Positions 19,352 through 29,757 are shown, counted from the stretch's first letter. The stretch: 29,834 nucleotides of DNA from Acanthaster planci (GCF_001949145.1 NW_019091630.1:120097-149930); one strand, 5' to 3'. Numbers and translations are program-made. The notes: generated from the sequence alone by a model not told the origin.

Positions 19352-20594
19352 GGTTGTGTTGGCAGATGGTGGGGAGCCAGAAACTGGGGATGTCGATGCC
19401 GCTGTCTCTGTTGATGTTGTGTCTATTCAGGCGGATGTGGATGGCAGCTTTAAAGAGGTGAATTTCCGTAACAGAGGTGATTGCAAATTAATATCGAAAC
19501 CAAATTCAGTCCTCCTGCAATCTGCTACAATTAAACGCATGCAGATTTTTCATCACTCCATGAGTAGGCAGTGACTTCCTGGCATAATAACCCATATTCG
19601 CAAGAGTAAGGCAGATTTGGGTTTTAAAAGTTGTTCAGCTTCGGGTTTGGCTTTCTTTGTTAGAGGAGGCATCTTCTTGAATTAACCAAAAGAAGGAAAT
19701 CGAATGAAGTGGTACCAGTTTTGTTGTCTTCCTGGATCGAAATTGTTCAAACCCTTGGTTAGCGATGGTAATGGTGAAAGTAAGTCATGTATCTGAACTT
19801 CATTAGCTGCAGGTTCCATATCACTCTATATGTCTATGACACAAAACCAGCGACTACGTAAAATCCATTATTAATTTCAAACATATTTCTGCAAGGTAAC
19901 ATTGTTCAGCAGAGTCTTTTTAGTGGCCCTGCTCTAAACATATCAAACATTTTCAAACAAAAGTAAACACATCAAAACTTTTAAAGGAAAGTTTTCCCTG
20001 AAACAAACATCAAGTAAAGCAAATCCTGAAGACGACTAGTCAGAATTCATTTAAAAAAGAGATTTTTTTTCCTTGAAAATGGTCAAACCAGTGAAATCTT
20101 GCAGGAAATCGGGCACATGTATATTTTCCACAGTTTGAGTCCAGCAAAGTTCAGTAAACGTTCAGCCAACTCCAGTCTACGGATGGGGTCTATAATTTTA
20201 CTGGATTAGACACTGATTTGATTATTGCGCTGTTGGAGGAAGACACTCAATCTTGAAGGAAGATTCGCTGACCAATATAGCGCTGCTCGAATCTGTGGGA
20301 AAAGGTGGTTACACCCCACCCCCTCTGAAAGAATTTTGGCGACGCTCATGACGCACAATTTATGGACATTGAAACTTTATATTTTGGACCTGGCTGCAGT
20401 CAGTACAGCGGATAGGCTACAGCATGCAAACAACAGCTGTGGCCCGTTATAGGAGTGAAAAAAATCAGTACAGTATGCTGTGTAATCCAGCCGGATTTTT
20501 TTTGCCAAAAGTGGATTTTATTAGTAGACTTTCTCAATTTTCGGGTACTGATTTCAAAAAGATAAGGTGTTATTTTGTGGCCACGTCTTCGGCC

Positions 20595-20617
20595 GCCATT
20601 TTGAATTTCAAAATGGC
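20595..20617. promoter_or_regulatory. Palindromic YY1-like double site
   Basis: GCCATTTTGAA, T, TTCAAAATGGC: 11-bp perfect arms around one base. Each arm with its flank reads CAAAATGGCCGCC or a close form, similar to the YY1 consensus (AANATGGCGGC) in divergent orientation. Whether YY1 binds is inference. Confidence 0.45.
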
Positions 20618-22141
20618 CGCCATTGTTAATTATGTTTTCACCCGCATCTTCACTTATGAGCAACCCATGAAGAAGAGTAAAATAGTCAGGGAAGACCTGA
20701 TTTTCTGTTCAAATTGTGAAACCAGAATTTACTCACTGAAAACATTTTCTAAGAAAGGGGCGATGTATTGAACTGGTGGCCTTGTAATGGATACCCATAC
20801 ATCTGAACGTGCATTTATACACACAGAAGATGATGTGAATAGCACTGGATTTTAAACTTATAATAAGAAAGGTGCAAACTGAGACGATGTAATATTGATC
20901 CCCCACTCAGGCGCACATTTCCTAAGCTTGACAAGCGCGTGATTTTGGTCAGCAGTGCGCCCCATTGGCTGATGAGGAAGCATTCACCGTGCGTCTCTTT
21001 TGCTTACGTGCGCGGGGTCACCACAGTAATGGCTTCTGGTTCTTGTGGTCGGATCGGTCCTTGAAGGGAGATTGTTTGGACAAAAATTAAGGAGGGGATT
21101 GTAAAAGTAAAAGATTGGGGCTTCCATCAAATTGCCGTGTTGATTGCGGATGTAAAACAGCCCTCAGTGCCCAAGAAAGTAAGCCAAAAAAAAAAAACTA
21201 TCAATTTCCGGGGGGGGGGGAATTTATTCTGTGTGAACTAATGTAATTGTCTGACCACCACAGGTTGGAAAAGAAAAGAAAATTAATTTTGTTCAAAAAG
21301 CTGCAGTATTGTTCGTTTACATCTTGGTCAATCTTCAACTTTGTCGATTTTACCTTTTACATTCTTTTTAGATGCTCTTTGAAATGCTCAGAATTGGAAG
21401 GCTGGTATCTGTTTGTTCAAAAGGAAAAAAAAACATACTAAAAATGTTAATTATGTTTGTAAACAAAGTGAGGTTCAGTTTGTCCTTAAACATCGGAGGA
21501 TGAAATGACAGAAGGGTGTCAAAAAGAAAAAGAAACAAATTATGTTATCAAATGTATCTCACGGCTGAACGCTTTCAATATAGGCCAAACTGAGTACTTT
21601 TATTTACATGTAGTATAATGACCGATGTTCCCGAATCGATGCTCCGACTCCTCCTTCAAGGGTTAAACTGTACAGACAATTGCAGACACACGCGAGTCAT
21701 GGGACCAGACTGTACCAGCTTTTTTATTATTAGAAGCTGACAACAAACAACTTTGCATCCATAGTCTGCTATCACTGTTCAATATCGGTCTCGTCACGAT
21801 CTGTCACCGTGAAATGCTTGAAATCGACTGGCCGGCGCTGAGCAGAGAAAAAAATGGAGGGAGGGAAGCCTTGTTCTCCCTTTTTCTCTGGGGGAAAACT
21901 GGTGATTATTTTTTATCATCAGATCAATAGAGGGGGCTATTGAATTCTTTGAGCAAACTTTTTTACATTTTCTTAGTGGTGGATTTCACCAAATGGCAAT
22001 ATTTCTGCGCGCGAGCTCATTAATATTTGTGATCCCACGGGGGTTTTAAAATAAGACATGCCATAATCAGGAGGCACGATAGAAATATTTCTATAAATCC
22101 CGAATTTGGGACTGATAGTTTCCAGTTCGGGGTATTTCTTT

Positions 22142-22158
22142 CACACACACACACACAC
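22142..22158. repeat. CA microsatellite
   Basis: Uninterrupted (CA)8 run ending in A-rich sequence. Confidence 0.95.
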
Positions 22159-22444
22159 AAAAACAAATTTCGGGCCTATTTTGGATGGAGGCGGGCGGCT
22201 ACATTCAGAAATGAGCGTTTAGTTTTACTACGGTTTTGGGGGTACCTTCCTCGAAAGGCGAATGGAAAAGCTTTTCGTGGCTAAACCCCATGAAATTAAC
22301 ACGAAAAGGGATCTTTTGGCCATAATCTTGAATTTCTAGTAAAAAAACCGAGGTCAACCTCTTCAAGAGAGTCAACAGGCGGCGCTATTTTGGTCCGATT
22401 TTGCACTTTTTTCCATGGGCGCATATTTGGTGTAGTGCAACCTT

Positions 22445-22627
22445 AGAGGGCGCCATACTCATTCTGTTCGATGAATCATGAGGGCGCTGTTGCCTATAAG
22501 GTGGCGTTGGCAACTACTAGCCCAGAGAGGGCGCTAATAAAATTTGCCGCATGACTATTTTGTTCTACAGAGGGCGCCACTCATTTCGTCAATAGAGGGC
22601 GGTAAATATTGATTCAACAGAGGGCGC
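22445..22627 (+). promoter_or_regulatory. Cluster of AGAGGGCGC motifs, CTCF-like core
   Basis: Same-strand copies at 22445, 22479 (TGAGGGCGC), 22526, 22569, 22594 (AGAGGGCGG) and 22619, with a related GGCGGCGCT at about 22378. The best (CAACAGAGGGCGCT and CTACAGAGGGCGCC) match the animal CTCF core at most positions. The cluster lies about 0.6 kb before the promoter-like segment at 23.25 kb. Alternatively it may be debris of a miniature element, because AGAGGGC also ends the inverted repeats of the element at 24248. Confidence 0.4.
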
Positions 22628-23241
22628 TCTTGGTTATGCGCGGCGGAATGCGCAATATTTGAAAACGTGTACGGAAAAACAGGACGCGAGAAAAACAAGT
22701 TCACGAAGATCTGAAACATTAGCTCGCATGTTTGTAAAGGTAGGCTAATGTAAGCCCCCTAATTGTAAATCCAAATAAAAAAAAGGTTATTTATGGGATC
22801 ACGCAAATACAGCCTTTAATGAAAGTTCGCACGATTGATGAGTTGAAGTCTCAGTTTCCTTGGTACAGTGTACACGTCGTGTACATGTAGGTCATGGCTA
22901 TGGTGTAGGCCCGGCTAATCAGTTTCCCTGCCCTATCATGTCTATTAAACGTATGGTGAACATGGTGAACCACAGGTGAGCATCCTCAGTCATGTCAGTG
23001 CATGCGTTGAGGTAACCTACACATGTATATGTACGTTACTTTGTGTCACTTGCCATTTTTTGTTTACATCATGGGTTGCAACGCTACCTACAAGTATTTT
23101 TTAATCCAGCCTCCTTTTGTAGTGGTACTGTGTAATTGTATATACAGTGCACATCACTGCATCATCCACAAACATGGTACATGTATTAATTCATAATTGT
23201 CCAGTTGTGCACTCCATACTTATGCATACATGTAGTCAAGA

Positions 23242-23332
23242 GCATTATGGGAAAAGCGTTAGAGAGGGGCAGACGTCGGACCCCACAAATCTGGGGGTAG
23301 CTGTTGTTGACAAGATGGCTTCTGCAAACTGA
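23242..23332 (+). promoter_or_regulatory. Promoter-like segment (ZNF143-like and YY1-like motifs)
   Basis: GCATTATGGGAA at 23242 (reverse complement TTCCCATAATGC, ZNF143-like) lies 70 bp upstream of AAGATGGC at 23312, a YY1-type motif often found just downstream of TSSs. The ATG in that motif starts a 5-codon frame (MASAN). A possible donor (CACGTTT/GTAAAT) follows at about 23340. This is a candidate TSS and 5' untranslated exon for the gene whose start codon is at 25092. All of it is motif-based inference. Confidence 0.35.
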
Positions 23333-24247
23333 TCTCACGTTTGTAAATAAACTTAGGCCTTATGGTCTCTGCATATTTTTGTTGTTAATCCGCGTTGTCA
23401 CGATTGTCATTGAAATTATGTCTGTACATGTATCTGTTCATAATGATTAACGTTTATCCCGCCATACTTTGACTTATCAATGATAATATCATGATTTATG
23501 CTATGGTCATCATGACTGTACACTGTACCAGTGACACTGACTAATTCTGTTTTTTTTTCTAATCAGATTTTCGCTTGAGAGTACCTGTGAGGTACCCAGG
23601 CCTATATATTATAATCATCAATATTTTTCTTTTTAATAGCTCTAGAAAACAGTGTACATGTACCAAGTTAAAAATGGGGTTTAGACTACAGGCGTACTAT
23701 GCCTAGGACACATATGTACGTGTCATTTATGTAGGACATAAGAGCGTATTTTGAAAATCTTAGGAACCACAGGCCAAGTGCTGTTAGTTCCACATGCATC
23801 GGTTTGACTATTTTCATAGGTGGGGATATTCAACTTGCCACAGCCATAGCGCAGTGTATGTCACCTGCTCTGCTGGTGTCAGTCCAGTCACACAGACATG
23901 ACAGAGTCTACATGTTATGCATGTACATGTAGGTTGCTCGTGTGATAAAAACAGGATTTCACCAACAATAGTCTAACCGACTGGTCGAGTATTTCCTAAG
24001 TTTCACTGCTAAATTAGACTTACATTGTACATGTGTGTAATTGTTTAATGCTTTCAGATGGTGTACTCATAACATTAGGTTACTGCTGGGAAAAATGATC
24101 GGCATCACCATATCAAATGCTTTCCTTCATGTACATGTTTATCTCAAACTGACATCAGGGATATCAAGTTATTCAAACATCTTAACTGAAAGGAAGTAGC
24201 TAACATCTCATCCCTGTGTTATTTGTGTCTGGAATTACAGTAGTCTT

Positions 24248-24361
24248 TATAGAGGGCCTGTGTATGACGTCATGTCAGAGGGCATTTCTTTCTTCCTCTA
24301 GGATTAAATCTAAATAACAAAACATGTCCTCTGGGAGGGCGCTCCACACAGGCCCTCTGTA
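24248..24361. mobile_element. Miniature inverted-repeat element (MITE)
   Basis: Terminal inverted repeats of 16 bp with one mismatch: TATAGAGGGCCTGTGT at 24248 and ACACAGGCCCTCTGTA ending at 24361. The 114-bp element has no coding capacity. Inside are a TGACGTCA octamer (24265), AGAGGGC and its complement. A TA target duplication is possible because both ends finish in TA. Family not assigned. Confidence 0.65.
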
Positions 24362-25069
24362 GGCCAAGTTGCTTACATTAGCCTTATAGTAGAGTCCCCT
24401 AACATGGCGCACTTGACTTTCACTTGACTTGTTTCATACAGTGTTGCCAGACGTCTTGTTGAGAAAACTTTAAGTTCATATGGGCACTATAACCTTCAGC
24501 TTGCGTACGCTGTTCAACATTTGTTAATATTTTTGGAGTCATGAATTTTTGTCCATTGAATATTCAATAAAGTTGGCGCCTGTGAATTGGGCAAAAATTC
24601 TACTAAGTGTTGCCTGACGTGCCATGCTTGAAAAAATCTCAAAGAATCCCACATACATGTAATTTAAGAAATTCTGTAAAGTTGATCAATTCAAATAAAT
24701 TATGATTACCTCCGTTTACAGACCTAAACAAAACTTTTTTAGAAAATTATTTATACATTGTTGGATGCATGTTTTAAAGAGTCCATTTTGCACTTCAAAA
24801 ACGAAATCTTGAAAAATTGAGCCAAAAAAAAAACTTAAGTGAAACTTTGTACTTTGAAGTAGGTCAGTAAAACCAGGAGTTTTGAATCAGAATAGTAGGA
24901 GTTTGATAAAATTTCACTTGTCATGAAATTTGAGGTAAAAATATTGCTCCTGCGAGGCACTGGATGCACAAAATCGGACTGCGCCTACGTTGTGGGCTGT
25001 GCAATAAGTGAAGGATGTTGCTGTGACAACAGTTAAAGCTGAAGGATGCATTGTTTATTTTAATTGTAG

Positions 25070-25150
25070 GAGGAAGTCAGAGTAAGAGAAGATGATGGAG
25101 CAAGTACAGGCTGATGTGTGGGCAGCATCACCGGAGAGAGCAGAACCTGA
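25070..25150 (+). CDS. Exon with start codon of an unrecognised acidic, Ser-rich protein
   Basis: The exon follows the acceptor TTTTAATTGTAG and ends at a consensus donor (CCTGA/GTAAGT). The start codon is ATG 25092 (a second ATG follows at once); an in-frame TAA at 25083 shows the frame cannot extend upstream. It encodes MMEQVQADVWAASPERAEP and leaves two bases. The next three exons continue the frame exactly, so I treat this as a real gene. The 22 bases before the ATG are 5' UTR. No domain or signal peptide is visible. Confidence 0.7.
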
Positions 25151-25528
25151 GTAAGTTCCTTCCCAGCATCAGGTTATTCAAAGACTAGTTGGATTGAGAA
25201 CCTAAACTGTATTCAGGTACATGTATTCTTGCAAGTTCTCCTGTTTTGTTATCTTACATGTACATGTAATGCCGGCCTTCCCAGATCCTTGAAAATCCAG
25301 GAGATTTGTGGAAGATAAAGCAGCATTGAGGAAGGTACATGTAGAGCCCAGCCCAGTCACTTTGATTTCACGAGGGACTTGATGCCTTTGTAGAATTTTG
25401 GAGAATGTACCATTAAGGGGAGGATTTTTTAGGATTTGGGAAGATTCCCAGGAACCACAGTCTTTCTATGCTTTCCTTTTGTCTTGCTACTTGAATGATC
25501 TTTTATAATTGTTTTGTCTTGACTCCAG

Positions 25529-25606
25529 TAGCTTGGATGAGTTCAGCCACATAGAGAATGATGAAGATGACTCTGACATTAGCCGTAGCACAGACAGTGA
25601 AATTAG
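25529..25606 (+). CDS. Second coding exon of the same gene
   Basis: Acceptor GACTCCAG, donor TTAG/GTACGT, 78 nt. It continues the frame with (D)SLDEFSHIENDEDDSDI and SRSTDSEI, and leaves two bases. The acidic Asp/Glu-Ser run suggests an intrinsically disordered region with possible CK2-type phosphorylation sites (inference). The acceptor reads CAGTAG, so a second AG three bases on could be used and would remove one serine. Confidence 0.68.
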
Positions 25607-25736
25607 GTACGTGTACCTTCCTTGGCCAGAGACCATGTGTGAAAAGATTCTAGATAACAGAAAAAATTAACAATTCTATGCGAAAACTTTGTATTGTGTT
25701 TTTCAGTTTCAAAATTTGACAGAGGGGCAATTCCAC

Positions 25737-26147
25737 GGTAACGGAATTACATTTCAGAACAAAATTGACTGTTAGTTTTCATGTTATGAATTAGTCTAAT
25801 GACCTTCCTGATTGCAAACACCTTAATAAGGTCTGGTTATAGCCCTACCATCAAACCAGTAATAAAATATTAACATCCTACATGTAGAAAAGTCCAAGGC
25901 CCAGAATGTTTTGGTAACGGAATTACGTCAGAAAATGAAGCATTTTTTAAATCATAATTTTTGAAACAAATTCTATGGCATTTATAACATAAAGGCCATC
26001 AGGTACCAATTTATCTTTTTAACCTATAGTTTCAACTTTATTGTAGCAGCAGTTTTAGGGTATTAATACTTACAAATATTCCATACTGCGTCATTTTTCC
26101 AAAAAAGGTAGTGGTAACGGAAGTACAAAAAATGGCAACAGAATTAC
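25737..26147 (+). repeat. GGTAACGGAATTAC motifs, forward cluster
   Basis: Forward copies at 25737-25750, 25913-25926, 26113-26126 (GGTAACGGAAGTAC) and 26134-26147 (GGCAACAGAATTAC); a degenerate one lies at 26975-26988. The same 14-mer appears reversed in the array at 28222-28369. Confidence 0.8.
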
Positions 26148-26297
26148 ACATGTGAATGTACATGTACCTTGAAAAGTGCCAATTTTTCAACAGCAATCTT
26201 TCTTTGTTTAATCTGGGCACGTTTTTCAGCTTTAATCATATTAATATAAACCATAAAACAATGCATTTGTATGCCTGTCTGAAAGCTATTACAATTC

Positions 26298-26821
26298 TTA
26301 TACCTAGCAACAAGAGTGTATTGGAAAATACGCAATTGTTATACCTATCAACAAGGGTGTATTGGAAAATATGCAGTTGTTATACCTAGCAACAAGGGTG
26401 TATTGGAAAATATGCAATTGTCATACCTAGTAACAAGGGTGTATTGGAAAATACGCAATTGTTATACCTAGCAACAAGGGTCTATTGGAAAATATGCAAT
26501 TGTTATACCTAGCAACAAGGGTGTATTGGAAAATACGCAATTGTTATACCTAGCAACAAGGGTGAATTTGAAAATACGCAATTGTTATACCTAGCAACGA
26601 GGGTGCATTGGAAAATATGCAATTGTTATACCTAGCAACAAGGGTCTATTGGAAAATATGCAATTGTTATACCTAGCAACAAGGGTGTATCGGAAAATAC
26701 GCNAATTTGTATACCTAGCAACAAGGGTGTATTGGAAAATACGCAATTTTTATACCTAGCAACAAGGGTGTATTGGAAAATATGCAATTTTTATACCTAG
26801 CAACAAGGGTGTATTGGAAAA
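26298..26821 (+). repeat. 41-bp minisatellite, 13 copies
   Basis: Units start at 26298, 26339, 26380, 26421, 26462, 26503, 26544, 26585, 26626, 26667, 26709, 26750 and 26791 (the last partial). Each carries TTATACCTAGCAACAAGGGT, then GTATTGGAAAATA(C/T)GCAATTG. The one 42-base step coincides with an undetermined base (N) at 26703. Units are over 90% alike by eye, so the array is young or homogenised. Open frames through it are repeat artefacts. Confidence 0.95.
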
Positions 26822-28221
26822 GAACGTGAAATTTCCAACTTCTGAACCCCGAGTTGTGATCAGAAACAAGGCAGTTGCTTCAAATACATTTGGCAGCTTC
26901 AAACTGCTCAATCCTGCTTCAGTTTGTGGGTTAGGACTTGTTTCCATGTATATCCAACAGTATACGTTAAACATGGTAACAGAATGACACATTTACAAAC
27001 TTATAAACACTGAACCTAATGTGCTGTGAAATCACAATATAATTGTCCATGTGGGCCAATGCAGTTATGCTTTACTACATGTACAATGCAGTCATCTACA
27101 GTTGTAAAGTAAGTTTTGATGTTATTTTCAGTGAGTGACCATGACCATTTGCCCGAAATTCATCAGAACCTTAGACCAGTTCAAACTGGGACGGTTTAAC
27201 TTTACCATATGATCCGAGGTTGATCAAAATTGTTGATGGAATTTAAAAGAAATTCTACCTCACTCTGACGGCCGGACCTCTTTTAATTCACATTGCAGCT
27301 GCCTGTGTCACAAAGTAATGAAATAGTCGTTAACTCGCAGAGCCGTAGCATGATGTCATCAAAACCTGCCTCTACAGGATGCTTTCAACGACTTTTCTTT
27401 CCAGTGCACCTCATACAAAGGCAAATTTTCACTCATGCTTTTGACATCAGTAGCGTTCTTTATTTGTAACATAATCTATAATTCTAAATATTTATATCTA
27501 AATTTCATAAAAAGAGAAAATATGAATTCTAATGTGACGGACTTGTACATGTACATGTAGTTGACTAATTAACAGGAATTATTGACATTTCTGTACATCC
27601 ACATACTGTACCTCATAAATTACATGTACTTTTTGAGGCGTAGGCCTGACAGTCAACAACAAAATCTGTTTACAAAATGATTATCCCGGTACATGGGTCC
27701 TTCAGTGAATAGTAAGCCTAATTAATAGTAAAATCAAACAATATTTTGCTAAAATTAACTACATGTATGTATAAACTTGTTCATGTGCCTCAATGCTGCA
27801 CATACATGTACATTTACATGTATAGTGCAGGTAGGTACATGTAAAGTTTGACCTGTAGGCTGTGAGAAACTGTGCATTTTGTAATGAGCACATGTATGAA
27901 ATAATCACTTCTTGAGAGTAACATTGTGAAAAGCAATGTTCAGTAAACTGCTCCTGAGAATATTATGTATAATATACTTAGTTGAATTCTCACCAATATG
28001 CTAAATGCTTCAATAAAGATCTGTAGATTAACAAGTACAGTGTATGGAGGGAAGTTACCATGTCATGCATGTGCCCCGTGCAAACACATGTAAGGTGTAA
28101 ACTTCTGCCCTATATGGTACATTTAAAACAAAAAAACAGATGTGATTGCTACCCTCTTTGACCAAACTGAGAATCTCTTACTTGTACAGCCTCAAGACAT
28201 GCACACATGTAGTTCTGAGAT

Positions 28222-28369
28222 GTAATTCTGTGACCCTCTGTAATTCTGCTATCATGTAATTCCGTTACCATGTAATTCTGTTACCCTCTGTAATTCTGCT
28301 ATCATGTAATTCCGTTACCATGTAATTCTGTTACCCTCTGTAATTCTGTTACCATGTAATTCCGTTACC
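28222..28369 (-). repeat. 50-bp higher-order repeat of the GTAATTC(C/T)GTTACC motif
   Basis: Nine head-to-tail monomers start at 28222, 28240, 28256, 28272, 28290, 28306, 28322, 28340 and 28356. Spacing repeats as 18, 16, 16, giving a 50-bp higher-order unit of three monomers. Each is the reverse complement of the GGTAACGGAATTAC motif on the left of the intron. One forward copy (GGTAATGGAATTAC) follows at 28508-28521. Confidence 0.9.
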
Positions 28370-29130
28370 AATGTTTCTATAGAAGTAAATACATTTATGT
28401 GAGAACTTAATGGTTGAGGTCATTACTAGGCAGATTAAGGAAGAGAATTTACAGCGGTGGAATAATTCTGTAAGAAATTGGCAAAGGAGAAAAACCTTTG
28501 TAACATTGGTAATGGAATTACAGCTACTGTAATTCAACCCAAATTTTGTAGTTTTCTCATCCAAGTACCATGTCCAGGGAAAGAAAGTGCCTTTGAAACA
28601 AACATCAACGTGTATGGTTCCAAACCTTTGCAGTGATAAACTATTCAGAGGGATTAGTTAAGCATGTAGGATTTATGGCATTTTAAAGTAGTTAGCTCCT
28701 TACCATAAGCAAAAAAATATGAAATTTCAAATAATATTTTCAGGAAAACCAAACATTATTTTCAAAAAAATTTCTTTCGCTCCGTGCCAGGTGTACATTT
28801 ATTGACAGTGCACTGTCAATTTAATTTTTATTCCATCAGCTTGAAAATTAGCCATTTTTCTCATTTCCCATGGAAGTTCCACTCAGAAAAGATATTGCAT
28901 GTTTTTTGTATCTGTGGGTAATTTCTTTGTTGTCAGAGGAGCGGAGAAGGAAAAAGTCCAAAAATTTAAAACAAACAAAGAGAGAAAAGACAAAGTGAAG
29001 GGAATTTATTCCTTGTTTCAGTTTTGGTTTTGTTTTCGGAGTGAAGTCACCCGTCTGTTTTCTTAACAGAAGTCAACTCACAGAGTCAGTGATGACGTGT
29101 GTTTTTTATCCCCATTTTGTTCTTCTGAAG

Positions 29131-29228
29131 AACCAAGCAAAGGAGAAACTCAAGTTCCAGTGAGGACTCCGGTGACAGCGACCCTGACAGTGATGAGGAA
29201 CAAGAACAGTGGATGAAGAAAACAGCAG
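29131..29228 (+). CDS. Third coding exon of the same gene
   Basis: Acceptor TTGTTCTTCTGAAG, donor GCAG/GTAGAA, 98 nt. Entered with two bases from the previous exon (AG+A = Arg), it encodes RTKQRRNSSSSEDSGDSDP and DSDEEQEQWMKKTA, leaving one base. A short basic patch is followed by an Asp/Glu/Ser-rich stretch, again typical of disordered nuclear or scaffold regions, but no family is recognised. Confidence 0.68.
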
Positions 29229-29757
29229 GTAGAAAAGCTGTCACATTGCAGTCATGTTTGCCATCTGTTTAGAAATCAATTTATGCTGGTGCAGTTGGCT
29301 GTGGCACTTTAACCCTAAAAGAGCTGCATTACTTTTATCAGCTCACAGGGGGGGTATGGCATTCCACAAGGACTTGGCTGTCGAATGCCAGCTTATTTTA
29401 CAAACTTGGTATGCATGACTTTCCTCGTCAGTACAAATTTGAAGTTTTATCTCAATCTGTCACATGGTTTTGACAGTCACCTGAAGTTGAAGGCTGCACA
29501 CGTGCCAGCCTGTGAACATTGAGCATGGCAGTGGAAAAGTATACAGTTTGGGTTGATCTGTCTTGGAGAAATGGATGCTGCTCAAGAGAGTTATGTTTGT
29601 CATAAAATTGTGTCTGAAGCCACTTCTTTAGGACTTACACATGTACCTCAGCCATACGTTTGGATATTGCCTTAAAATTGCTTTTGGGGGACATGTTCAA
29701 AACTTAGTCCCCCAGAACAGGGATAATAAAACCACCTTCTTTTTTTATTTTTACCAG

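Larger units (their letters stand above)
19182..19487 (-). pseudogene. C-terminal remnant of a Penelope-like element ORF (RT/GIY-YIG polyprotein end)
   Basis: The minus-strand frame is open for 101 codons from just after a TAA (19488-19490) to TAG at 19182-19184. Near its start it reads KAAIHIRLNRHNINRDSG followed by IDIPSFWLPTI. The pattern of a helix ending in HIR, then INRDxG and a hydrophobic W-containing segment, is the region I associate with the tail after the GIY-YIG endonuclease of Penelope-like retroelements. These elements copy themselves by target-primed reverse transcription. The upstream reverse transcriptase and endonuclease are not present next to it, so the copy is 5'-truncated or decayed. 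An 8-bp triplication inside the frame (19328-19351) is a likely private expansion. The stop codon lies inside the hammerhead-like core. Identification rests on remembered family pattern, not on a search. Confidence 0.55.
19491..22370. other. Gene-poor stretch
   Basis: About 2.9 kb. It includes a plus-strand open frame of 115 codons (20424-20771) with no splice or family support and a palindromic YY1-like site (20595-20617). A CpG-richer patch at 20905-21060 has an inverted CCAAT box (CCATTGGCTGATG) followed by ATGGCTTCTGG and a short 11-codon frame, and may be promoter-like. Homopolymer runs (G10 near 21209) and a CA repeat are also present. No gene can be supported. Confidence 0.45.
22640..25069 (+). 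other. Upstream region and probable first intron of the 25-kb gene
   Basis: No coding exon is seen. It contains the promoter-like segment at 23242-23332, a miniature inverted-repeat element and many TACATGTA palindromes. An alternative 5' non-coding exon could end at AAAG/GTAGGC near 22739, downstream of a GCGCGGCGG patch. The acceptor TTTTAATTGTAG at 25069 shows that at least one untranslated 5' exon exists upstream. Confidence 0.4.
25607..29130 (+). other. Intron 2, repeat-rich
   Basis: A 3.5-kb intron. It holds a GGTAACGGAATTAC motif family, a 41-bp minisatellite, a 50-bp higher-order repeat and numerous TACATGTA palindromes. No alternative exon is supported. Confidence 0.55.

Noticed and set aside
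20424-20771. 115-codon plus-strand frame
   Set aside because: It runs through the YY1-like palindrome, has no splice or family support, and unremarkable composition.
26156-26389. Plus-strand frame entering the minisatellite
   Set aside because: It is produced by the 41-bp repeat and lies in an intron.
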